Positions 13,452 to 20,680 of a stretch of DNA of 23,466 nt are shown here, piece after piece. The notes under the pieces were generated by a model, which was not told the DNA's origin, did not search any database, and worked only from the letters and a program-made list of their open reading frames with translations. This stretch comes from an uncultured Eubacteriales bacterium (GTDB taxonomy: Bacteria > Bacillota > Clostridia > Oscillospirales > Acutalibacteraceae): contig CAKRVQ010000003.1 of the NCBI GenBank assembly GCA_934408795.1, forward strand, positions 1 to 23,466, in the 5' to 3' direction. Every line of letters starts with the position of its first letter. Position 1 is the first letter of the stretch. A program made the translations under genes and the position numbers.

Positions 13452-13836
13452 ATTATATATATTTATATTACAATGCCGCGGTATGTTTATTTCGGCTCGG
13501 GAATACCCGATAGGGTGACAGATCGGTATGATAAATCTGTGTGATAGATCGGCGTGGCGGATCAAGATGAAAATTCGGTTGAAGTATCGGGATGATAGGA
13601 ATGTCCGACACCTGTTCGCGTCGCCCGCTCTCGTATCTTCCGTTACCCCTACCCTGCCGTCCCGATATTCGCCGAAGAAAACAAAAAAGTAAAAAGAATG
13701 AAGAATAAGCAGAGATTCCGAACCTTCGGGCAATATCGTCGACCGATAACGGCCGCAGAGTTGTCCGACGAAAGGAATTTCCTGTTGTAACAAATTTTCT
13801 GATGTAAAAAATGTATTTGAACGGAGGAAGGTCAAA

Positions 13837-15144
13837 ATGAACATCAATTCACTTGCCGAGCTTTGGAAAGCGGTTTGTGAAGATTCGAGAAACTACATTG
13901 CCGATTGCGGATATACCGCTTTTGTAAAGGATATATATCCCATAAAAATGCAGGAAGGCAAGCTCGTAGTAGGTATTTCAAACACATTTAAGAAGCAGGC
14001 GGTCGACGCTTATTATAAGGATATCCTTGAAAAATGCTGTACCAATATTATGGGGCTGCCTTTGAAAATAGAGATCACGGTGACGCAGAACGATGAGTCC
14101 GAGGAGGAGCAGGCCGATCCCAAGACCACCTCGATAGAGTCGATATATACCTTTGACAATTTCGTTGTCGGATCGTCAAACAGGTTTGCTCACGCCGCCT
14201 GTCTCGCCGTTGCGAACAATCCTTCCCACACATATAATCCCTTGTTTATTTACGGCAGTTCGGGCGTCGGCAAGACCCACCTTATGCTCGCTATCAAAAA
14301 TTATCTTTCCGAAAAGCGTCCCGACCTTAAGATCGAATTCATCCGCTGCGAAAACTTTCTGAACGCAGTTATAGAGGCAATACACACCGAGACGACCGCT
14401 CAGCTTCATCAGAGGTTCAGAACCGTTGATGTGCTGCTTATAGACGATATTCAGTTCATTGCCGGCAAGACACAGACGGAAGAGGAATTTTTCAACACCT
14501 TCAATGCTCTTTACGAGCAGAACAAACAGATAGTGGTAACTTCGGACCGTCCGCCCAAGGATATGCAGTCCTTAAGCGAGCGTATAAAGACAAGGTTTGA
14601 AAGCGGCTTGCTCGCGGATGTAAATCCGCCCGACTTTGAAACAAGGGTAGGTATCATCAACAGTAAGGCAAGGCAGCTCGGAATCACTATTCCCGAAAAT
14701 GTCGTCTTTTATATTGCGGAGCAGATAAAAAACAATACCCGCCAGCTTGAGGGAGTCGTCAAAAAGCTGCAGGCGTGTGTCAGTATAAACAACGAAAACA
14801 TTACCGTGCCGGTCGCGCAAAGCTTTATAAAGGAAGTCGTAAGGGATATAGTTCCCGATCCGATAACCGTTGACAGGATACTTGAAGAGGTCTCCCGCAC
14901 ATATTCGGTATCAAAGGATGAGATTCTTTCAAAATCAAGAAACGCCGAAATTGCCCTTGCAAGGCAGGTCGCGATATATGTTGCCTGGAAGACACTTAAT
15001 CTCTCTTACAGTGATATCGGAAGAGAGTTTGACCGCAATCATACCACCGTTATTTATACCATTGATAAAATGAACGAAATAATGGCGACGGATTCCTATC
15101 AGAAAAAGCTTGTGAACGATATTATTTCAAACTTAAAGGAATGA
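13837..15144 (+). CDS. dnaA: Chromosomal replication initiator DnaA
   Basis: A 435-residue AAA+ initiator. Domain I spans about 1-80 and a short acidic linker (DESEEEQADP) forms domain II. The ATPase domain has Walker A GSSGVGKTH (about 142-150), Walker B VLLIDDIQF and the sensor/arginine region SERIKTRFESGLLADVNPPDFETR. The C-terminal box-binding domain IV spans about 345-435. ATP-DnaA assembles at oriC and melts it. ACGGAGGAAGG precedes the ATG. The signature usually written GGRDHTTV is DRNHTTV here (residues 399-405): one residue shorter, with the base-contacting Asp replaced by Asn401. Everything else is typical of the family. Confidence 0.98.
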   Translation: MNINSLAELWKAVCEDSRNYIADCGYTAFVKDIYPIKMQEGKLVVGISNTFKKQAVDAYYKDILEKCCTNIMGLPLKIEITVTQNDESEEEQADPKTTSIESIYTFDNFVVGSSNRFAHAACLAVANNPSHTYNPLFIYGSSGVGKTHLMLAIKNYLSEKRPDLKIEFIRCENFLNAVIEAIHTETTAQLHQRFRTVDVLLIDDIQFIAGKTQTEEEFFNTFNALYEQNKQIVVTSDRPPKDMQSLSERIKTRFESGLLADVNPPDFETRVGIINSKARQLGITIPENVVFYIAEQIKNNTRQLEGVVKKLQACVSINNENITVPVAQSFIKEVVRDIVPDPITVDRILEEVSRTYSVSKDEILSKSRNAEIALARQVAIYVAWKTLNLSYSDIGREFDRNHTTVIYTIDKMNEIMATDSYQKKLVNDIISNLKE

Positions 15145-15441
15145 TTGTCCATTAAGCTGTCGGGAGTCAACCCTGACGTCCGTCGGCTTGAGGTTAACAA
15201 AGTTTACATAACTGTGCCGAGTTTTGAACATTTGAACAGTAATTGACACGAAGTTTTGAACAGGACCGTTTAAAACATTTTTAAAGGTCATTTTATAAAC
15301 AATTTATTGAATTTTTTTCCACACCGAAAATTTCCGAAAATCGGCGTATCACAAGGCTTCACGGAGTTATTGACATTATAAACACTACTACTGTTACTAC
15401 TGTATATATATTCTTTTTTATATAAAAGAAAGGTGACGAAA
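15145..15441 (+). other. oriC: oriC: dnaA-dnaN intergenic origin with unwinding element
   Basis: This 297-bp gap is where Bacillus-type origins unwind. A box-like TTATAAACA (15376-15384) is followed directly by CTACTACTGTTACTACTG (15385-15402), a run of ACT-type triplets like the DnaA-trio of B. subtilis. AT-rich TATATATATT and TTTTTTATATAAA (to about 15427) come next. Other candidate boxes are TTATAAACA (15293-15301) and TTTTCCACA (about 15314-15322, one mismatch to TTATCCACA). TTTGAACA occurs three times (15223, 15231, 15255). No perfect TTATCCACA is present. The dnaN promoter probably also lies here, with TTGACA at 15370-15375, but no clean -10 follows it. Confidence 0.8.
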
Positions 15442-16548
15442 ATGCATATAAACATAAACCGTCAGGAATTATGCGAAGCAGTTGCGAATCTTTCAAGAGC
15501 GGTCTCTCAAAAAGCGACCATTCCCGTGCTTGAGGGAATATATCTTGACGCGAAAGACGGATGCCTTAAAATGACGGCATACAATCTGGAACTCGGAATG
15601 ACCAAGAATCTTGAAGCGACGGTATATACCGAGGGACGGATAGTTCTCAATGCAAGAATATTCGGTGAAATGCTGAGAAAGCTTTCGGGCTCGATAGTAA
15701 GTATTTCTGATAACGAAAATATGGTCTGCCGCATCGAAAGCAATAACACGGTATTCGAAATATCGGGTATGAATCCGAATGATTTTCCCGAACTTCCCGA
15801 GGTAGATTCGGCTACGGGTGTTTCGATCCCGAGCGATCTGCTTAAGGATGTTGTAAGACAGACTGTTTTTGCGGTCGCCACCTCGGAAAATGTAAAGCCT
15901 GTTTTCACGGGTCTCCTCTTTGATATAAACAATAATGAGCTGAAGGTAGTCGGTGTTGACGGATACCGTCTTGCGGTAAGAAAAGAAAAGCTCAACTATG
16001 ACGGCAGCATATCCTTCATCGCCGCGGCTAAGGCGGTAAACGAAGCGGTCAAGATAGTAAAAGACGAAGAAAAAGAGATAACCCTTAATGTCGGAAAGAG
16101 GCATTTTTCGATAACAGTAAACGGATACACCATCATATCGAGGATAATGGACGGCGAGTTCATCAATTATCAAAAGATAATGAGTCCTTCATATTCATCC
16201 GTTATGACGGTAAGTGCAAGGGATATCGTTTCCATAATCGAAAGAATATCGCTGGTCATAAACGATCAGCTTAATACTCCGGTAAGATGTTATCTCCATA
16301 AGGGAGAGGCCATTTTCTCCTGCGTTACCGCAGTGGGCAAGGCATTTGACAGCTGCGATTGCTCTCTTGAGGGAAATGAACTTGAGATAGGATTCAATTC
16401 AAAGTATCTGACCGAGGCACTTAAAGCGACCGAGACCGAAAAGGTAAAGCTTTGCTTTAACGGCGCGGTGTCCCCGATGCTTATACTCCCCGTTGAAGGC
16501 GATTCATTTATGTATATGGTAATGCCGATGAGACTGAAGGGCGAATAA
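15442..16548 (+). CDS. dnaN: DNA polymerase III beta sliding clamp
   Basis: A 368-residue three-domain clamp. The dimer encircles DNA and tethers polymerase III, and also recruits repair and initiation-control proteins. The start fits the family ([37 protein letters not shown]) and the C-terminus ends YMVMPMRL, forming part of the peptide-binding pocket. I take the ATG at 15442. The GTG at 15433 is part of the RBS-like AAAGGTG and would add only three residues. It is the second gene of the dnaA-dnaN-yaaA-recF series. Its stop overlaps the yaaA start by one base (TAATG), indicating translational coupling. Confidence 0.97.
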   Translation: MHININRQELCEAVANLSRAVSQKATIPVLEGIYLDAKDGCLKMTAYNLELGMTKNLEATVYTEGRIVLNARIFGEMLRKLSGSIVSISDNENMVCRIESNNTVFEISGMNPNDFPELPEVDSATGVSIPSDLLKDVVRQTVFAVATSENVKPVFTGLLFDINNNELKVVGVDGYRLAVRKEKLNYDGSISFIAAAKAVNEAVKIVKDEEKEITLNVGKRHFSITVNGYTIISRIMDGEFINYQKIMSPSYSSVMTVSARDIVSIIERISLVINDQLNTPVRCYLHKGEAIFSCVTAVGKAFDSCDCSLEGNELEIGFNSKYLTEALKATETEKVKLCFNGAVSPMLILPVEGDSFMYMVMPMRLKGE

Positions 16549-16766
16549 TGGAGAAAAAAATAACCGATATAACTATAAATACCGAATTCATCAAGCTTGA
16601 TTCAATGCTTAAATTTGCGGGTGCCGTCGAAAGCGGCGGGTCTGCAAAATCGGTCATACAGGAAGGTCTTGTAAAGGTCAACGGAGAGGTCTGCGTTCAG
16701 AGAGGAAAAAAGATCTTCCGCGGAGACGCCGTCGAATTCAACGATCTTGTTTTCAGAGTAGTTTGA
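16548..16766 (+). CDS. yaaA: S4-domain RNA-binding protein YaaA
   Basis: A 72-residue protein consisting almost entirely of an S4-like RNA-binding domain: the basic/Gly segment [19 protein letters not shown] followed by [13 protein letters not shown]. The same small gene lies between dnaN and recF in Bacillus and most Firmicutes, where it is associated with ribosome assembly. It overlaps the dnaN stop by one base, and recF begins 1 nt after its stop, so the three genes are tightly coupled. Confidence 0.93.
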   Translation: MEKKITDITINTEFIKLDSMLKFAGAVESGGSAKSVIQEGLVKVNGEVCVQRGKKIFRGDAVEFNDLVFRVV

Positions 16767-16767
16767 T

Positions 16768-18000
16768 ATGAAGGTAAAAAGCATTACCCTCACCGATTTC
16801 AGAAATTTCGACAGTGCATCGGTAAGCTTTACCGCCGACACAAATGTTATATGCGGCAGTAACGCACAGGGAAAAACAAACCTTACCGAAGCCGTCTGGC
16901 TTTTTACGGGAAACCGCAGCTTCAGAGGGTCGAGGGACAATGAACTCGTTAAGCAGGGAAAAGAAAGATCGGTCATAAAAGCGGAATTCTTTGCCGACGG
17001 AAGGGATCAGACCGCAGAGCTTTATATCGGCAGCAATCGTGAGGCGGTCCTTAACGGAGTAAAACTTCAGACCCCCTCCGAGCTCAACGAAAAATTCCGT
17101 GCGGTGGTCTTTTCACCCGATGACCTGTCTTTGATATCGGAGGGACCCTCCGAAAGGCGGCATTTCTGCGATACCGTTATAAGCGGATTTTATCCACGCT
17201 ATGCCGAAAAATCGGCAAGATATGCAAGAGCCCTCGAACAGAGAAAATATGTGCTCAAGGATTATCGGACACATCCCGAGCTTGATGTGCTGCTGGATGA
17301 TTTTGAAGCCGAGATCGTAAAAGCGGGAAAAGAGATCATCATTTACAGAAAGCGGTTTTTGGAGAGGCTTTCGGAGTATCTTCCCGAAATATACTCGGGA
17401 CTGTCGGGCGGTAAAGAGAGCATCGGCGCCGAATACATTTCGACCGGAGGGGTAAACGAATCCGAATTCAGGGAAAAGCTCATCAGATCAAGAGAGACCG
17501 ATGCCGTTATGTTATCCACCTCGGTGGGGCCTCACAGGGATGATGTCGAGATACTTATAAACGGTATTTCCGCGCGAAAATTTGCCTCTCAGGGTCAGAA
17601 GCGCTCGGCGGCGATAACTCTTCGTCTTGCCGAAGCAAAGCTCACGGAAGCGATAACAGGCACATCTCCCGTAATTTTACTTGACGATGTTATGAGTGAG
17701 CTTGATCCCGCAAGGCAGAAATACATACTCAATCACATAAAAGGGCGGCAGGTGCTTATAACCTGCTGCGATCCCGAAAATACAAAGGGTCTTAAAGCCG
17801 GTAAGGTAATAGAGATAAAAGACGGCATAATAACCGAAAAAAAGTCTGAAACGGAAGAACTGCCTGCAGAAGAAAGGACCGTTAAGAAAAAGACCGCAAA
17901 CAATAAGACAAACACGAATAAAAAAACAACCGCAAACAAAAAAGAGCCTGCAAACAAAAAGGCAGCTGCAGTCAAAAAGAAAAGCGCGGGAAAAGAATAA
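16768..18000 (+). CDS. recF: DNA replication and repair ATPase RecF with lysine-rich tail
   Basis: A 410-residue SMC-like ATPase that helps load RecA at gaps and stalled forks. Walker A GSNAQGKT is at 30-37, the ABC signature region is FASQGQKRSAAITLRLAEAKL, and Walker B/D-loop ILLDDVMSELD follows. The RecF core ends near residue 357. Residues 358-410 form an extra low-complexity tail of Lys, Asn, Thr and Ala (units such as TANKK, PANKK, AVKKK) resembling histone H1-type DNA-binding tails. RecF proteins are usually about 360-375 residues, so the tail is unusual. The tail coding DNA is A-rich and locally repetitive. The stop is followed by a 445-nt gap before remB containing repeat copy C. Confidence 0.95.
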   Translation: MKVKSITLTDFRNFDSASVSFTADTNVICGSNAQGKTNLTEAVWLFTGNRSFRGSRDNELVKQGKERSVIKAEFFADGRDQTAELYIGSNREAVLNGVKLQTPSELNEKFRAVVFSPDDLSLISEGPSERRHFCDTVISGFYPRYAEKSARYARALEQRKYVLKDYRTHPELDVLLDDFEAEIVKAGKEIIIYRKRFLERLSEYLPEIYSGLSGGKESIGAEYISTGGVNESEFREKLIRSRETDAVMLSTSVGPHRDDVEILINGISARKFASQGQKRSAAITLRLAEAKLTEAITGTSPVILLDDVMSELDPARQKYILNHIKGRQVLITCCDPENTKGLKAGKVIEIKDGIITEKKSETEELPAEERTVKKKTANNKTNTNKKTTANKKEPANKKAAAVKKKSAGKE

Positions 18001-18130
18001 AAGTCGAAAAAGATGAAAATATGAAGAACTGTGAAAAAGCCTGAAAGGCGGCAAACAAAACGGGCAAACAAGCTAAAAGGGAGCCCCGCAGCAGCGGTAT
18101 CTAACAGGCATCTTAAGGAAAAAAAGCTAA

Positions 18131-18280
18131 GGCGGAGCCGCGGCGACCGAAGGTCGCCCAACGGTCGTAAAACCGAGATTATCGTCGAAGTTTTTCCCTT
18201 TAGGTAAATTTCTGCGAATCTGTCGGTGTGCGAGTGAGAACGACCGTTGCCGCGCGCTTCGCGCGCGGCGCGGCTCCGCC
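18131..18280. repeat. Three-armed structured repeat element, copy C
   Basis: The outer stem is 18131-18140 with 18271-18280 (GGCGGAGCCG). Hairpin 1 is 18142-18158 (GGCGACC, GAA, GGTCGCC). The central stem is 18160-18167 with 18241-18248 (AACGGTCG). Hairpin 2 is 18249-18269 (GCCGCGCGC, TTC, GCGCGCGGC). All stems are perfect. The outer stem sequence differs from copies A and B while remaining fully paired. The 150 bp around 18281-18445 hold no clear promoter. TTTACA near 18345 has only a poorly spaced TATATC. Confidence 0.82.
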
Positions 18281-18445
18281 TCCGCACTGCTCCCGCCCGT
18301 CTGCTTCGGTGATAACGGTCACCCGTCGGTAACCGACGGTATATTTACAATAACTTATTCTCAATATATCCGCCGCAGTACGGTATATCTGCAATATATT
18401 AACCGACTGAAAGCGCTGCGGAAAATACCCGAAAGGGGTTAAATA

Positions 18446-18703
18446 ATGTATCTTCATCTCGGACAGGACACGGTGGTCAAGACCGACACTGTCATAGGAA
18501 TATTTGATCTTGATAATGCGACCGTCTCAAAAAAGACAAGGGACTTTTTGACACGGGCGGAGAAGGACGGAAAGGTCGTAAACGTCACATACGAGCTGCC
18601 GAAGTCCTTCATCGTCTGTAACGATAAAGGTAAAACAAAGGTATATATCTCACAAATTTCCTCGGTTACGCTCTTGAAGCGTTTTGAGGCTGCAATAATA
18701 TAA
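18446..18703 (+). CDS. remB: RemB-like DUF370 protein (YaaB), matrix-regulator homologue
   Basis: An 85-residue protein of the RemA/RemB family, typified by the start MYLHLGQDTVV, then GIFDLDNATVSKKTRDFL and the C-terminal SSVTLLKRFEAAI. Its place between recF and gyrB is exactly that of yaaB/remB in B. subtilis, where RemB takes part with RemA in activating biofilm-matrix genes. In Clostridia its role is not settled. AAAGGGG lies about 9 nt before the ATG. gyrB begins 12 nt after its stop, so it is probably the first gene of a remB-gyrB-gyrA operon. Confidence 0.92.
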   Translation: MYLHLGQDTVVKTDTVIGIFDLDNATVSKKTRDFLTRAEKDGKVVNVTYELPKSFIVCNDKGKTKVYISQISSVTLLKRFEAAII

Positions 18704-18715
18704 GGAGAAGGGTAA

Positions 18716-20662
18716 ATGGATAACGAAAATTTGAACACTCCCGTTACCGAGAACTATGACGAAAATTCAATACAGGTTCTTGAGGGACTCGAAGCGGTAA
18801 GAAAGCGTCCCGGAATGTATATCGGATCAACGGGAGAAAGAGGTCTTCACCATCTTGTATATGAGATAGTGGATAACTCAATAGACGAAGCCCTTGCCGG
18901 ATACTGCGATAAGATACTCGTAGAGCTTCTTGACGACGGTATAGTAAGGGTCACCGATAACGGAAGAGGTATCCCGGTCGGAATTCATCCTCAAAAAGGA
19001 ATACCTACCGTAAGCGTTGTATTTACAATACTTCATGCGGGCGGTAAGTTCGGCGGCAGCGGATATAAGGTCTCTGGCGGTCTGCACGGCGTCGGCGCGT
19101 CGGTCGTCAACGCCCTTTCGGATTGGCTTGAGGTCGTTGTTAAGGACGGCAAGCATATTTATAAGCAGGTCTATGAGCACGGAAATATAAAGACCGACCT
19201 TACCGTGATCGGCGATACCGATGAAACGGGAACCACCGTTACATTCAAGCCCGATCCGACTATTTTTACCGATACGACAAGATACGATTACGACACGCTG
19301 CTTAAAAGGCTTCGCGAGCAGGCATTCCTTAATGCCGGTATCCGTATCGTACTTAAAGATGAGCGCAGCGATGCCGAGATAGAGCACAGAGAAGACGATC
19401 TTCAGTTCGAAGGCGGAATAAAGTCGTATGTCGAGTATATTCTTGAGCTTTCAAAGAAAGACCGCCTTTCGGATAATGTTATTTATCTGAAAGGGGATTC
19501 CGATGATTCGACCGCCGAAATGGCGTTTATCTGGTCGACGGGGTATGATACCAAGATAATGTCGTTTGCCAATACCATTCACACGGTGGACGGAGGAACG
19601 CACGAATCGGCATTCAAACAGAGCCTTGCAAATGCGGTAAACAAATACGCGAGAAACTTCAAGTTCTTAAAAGAGAACGATTCAAACCTTAAAGGCGATG
19701 ATATCTGCGAGGGTCTTATCGCCGTTGTGTCGGTCAAGCTTACCGATGCGCAGTTTGAAAGTCAGACAAAGGCAAAGCTCGGCAACACCGCGATAGGAAC
19801 ACTCGTCCGCAATATAGTCAATGTAAAGCTTTATGAATACCTTGAGGATCATCCGGCTGAAGCAAAGATAATCGTCGATAAGTCGATAGCTTCCTCCAAC
19901 GCCCGCGAAGCGGCACAAAAGGCGCGCGACGCATCAAGAAACAAGTCGGGTATCGGCGGAAAAACCCGTATGCCCGAAAAGCTTACCGACTGTATTTCCG
20001 ACGATCCCACAAAAACAGAGATCTTCATCGTCGAGGGAGACAGTGCTGGCGGCAGTGCGGTCGAAGGAAGAAACAGTACCTATCAGGCAATACTTCCTCT
20101 TTGGGGAAAAATGCTCAATGTCGAAAAAGCAAGGGTGGACAAGGTCTACGGAAACGACAAGCTGACCCCCGTTATCGTGGCGCTCGGAACCGGAATAGGA
20201 GATAATTTCGACATCACCAAGCTGCGTTATGACAAGATAGTCATTATGGCGGATGCCGATGTTGACGGTTCCCATATCAGAACGCTCCTGCTTACATTCT
20301 TCTTCAGATATATGCCCGAGCTTATTGAAACGGGTCACATTTATCTGGCGCAGCCTCCCCTCTTCAGGGTGTCGAAAGGCAAAGTCAGATATGATGCCTT
20401 CACCGAAGAGGAAAAAGCACAGTATATCGAAAAGCTCGGCGGATCTGCCGATGTTCAGAGATATAAAGGTCTCGGTGAAATGGATCCCGATCAGCTTTGG
20501 GAGACCACTCTTGATCCCGAAAAGAGAACAATGCTTCAGGTCAAGATGAGCGATGCCGAGCTGGCGGATGCCACCTTTACCATGCTTATGGGCGAAGAGG
20601 TCGAGCCGAGAAGAAAGTTCATCGAAGAAAATGCGGTGTTTGCCACCGATCTTGATATTTAA
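18716..20662 (+). CDS. gyrB: DNA gyrase subunit B
   Basis: A 648-residue type II topoisomerase ATPase subunit. The GHKL ATPase motifs are visible (EIVDNSIDEALAG at about 50-62, DNGRGIP, GGLHGVGASVVNALS). The Toprim domain carries EGDSAGG (catalytic Glu/Asp, Asp442) and the metal-binding DADVDGSHIRT. The C-terminus ends in YKGLGEMDPDQLWETTLDPEKRTM and a short tail. With GyrA it introduces negative supercoils using ATP, relieving the stress ahead of forks. The sequence ILPLWGKMLNVEKAR has Trp463 where E. coli has Lys447. GGAGAAGGG precedes the ATG. gyrA follows after 18 nt. ParE is unlikely given the neighbourhood. Confidence 0.97.
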   Translation: MDNENLNTPVTENYDENSIQVLEGLEAVRKRPGMYIGSTGERGLHHLVYEIVDNSIDEALAGYCDKILVELLDDGIVRVTDNGRGIPVGIHPQKGIPTVSVVFTILHAGGKFGGSGYKVSGGLHGVGASVVNALSDWLEVVVKDGKHIYKQVYEHGNIKTDLTVIGDTDETGTTVTFKPDPTIFTDTTRYDYDTLLKRLREQAFLNAGIRIVLKDERSDAEIEHREDDLQFEGGIKSYVEYILELSKKDRLSDNVIYLKGDSDDSTAEMAFIWSTGYDTKIMSFANTIHTVDGGTHESAFKQSLANAVNKYARNFKFLKENDSNLKGDDICEGLIAVVSVKLTDAQFESQTKAKLGNTAIGTLVRNIVNVKLYEYLEDHPAEAKIIVDKSIASSNAREAAQKARDASRNKSGIGGKTRMPEKLTDCISDDPTKTEIFIVEGDSAGGSAVEGRNSTYQAILPLWGKMLNVEKARVDKVYGNDKLTPVIVALGTGIGDNFDITKLRYDKIVIMADADVDGSHIRTLLLTFFFRYMPELIETGHIYLAQPPLFRVSKGKVRYDAFTEEEKAQYIEKLGGSADVQRYKGLGEMDPDQLWETTLDPEKRTMLQVKMSDAELADATFTMLMGEEVEPRRKFIEENAVFATDLDI

Positions 20663-20680
20663 GGAAGGGAGAGTCGTTTT

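Noticed and set aside
13509..13600. GATCGG and GATAG words in the dnaA leader as direct-repeat protein sites
   Set aside because: Spacing is irregular and copies are short. They are mentioned with the promoter but not called as a repeat array.
15433..15441. GTG start for dnaN three codons upstream
   Set aside because: The GTG overlaps the RBS-like AAAGGTG, and the family starts at the following ATG.
17190..17520. TTATCCACG (17190) and TTATCCACC (17512), near-perfect DnaA boxes inside recF
   Set aside because: They are isolated, inside coding sequence (FYPRY and MLSTS), and not clustered with an AT-rich region. They are probably coincidence.
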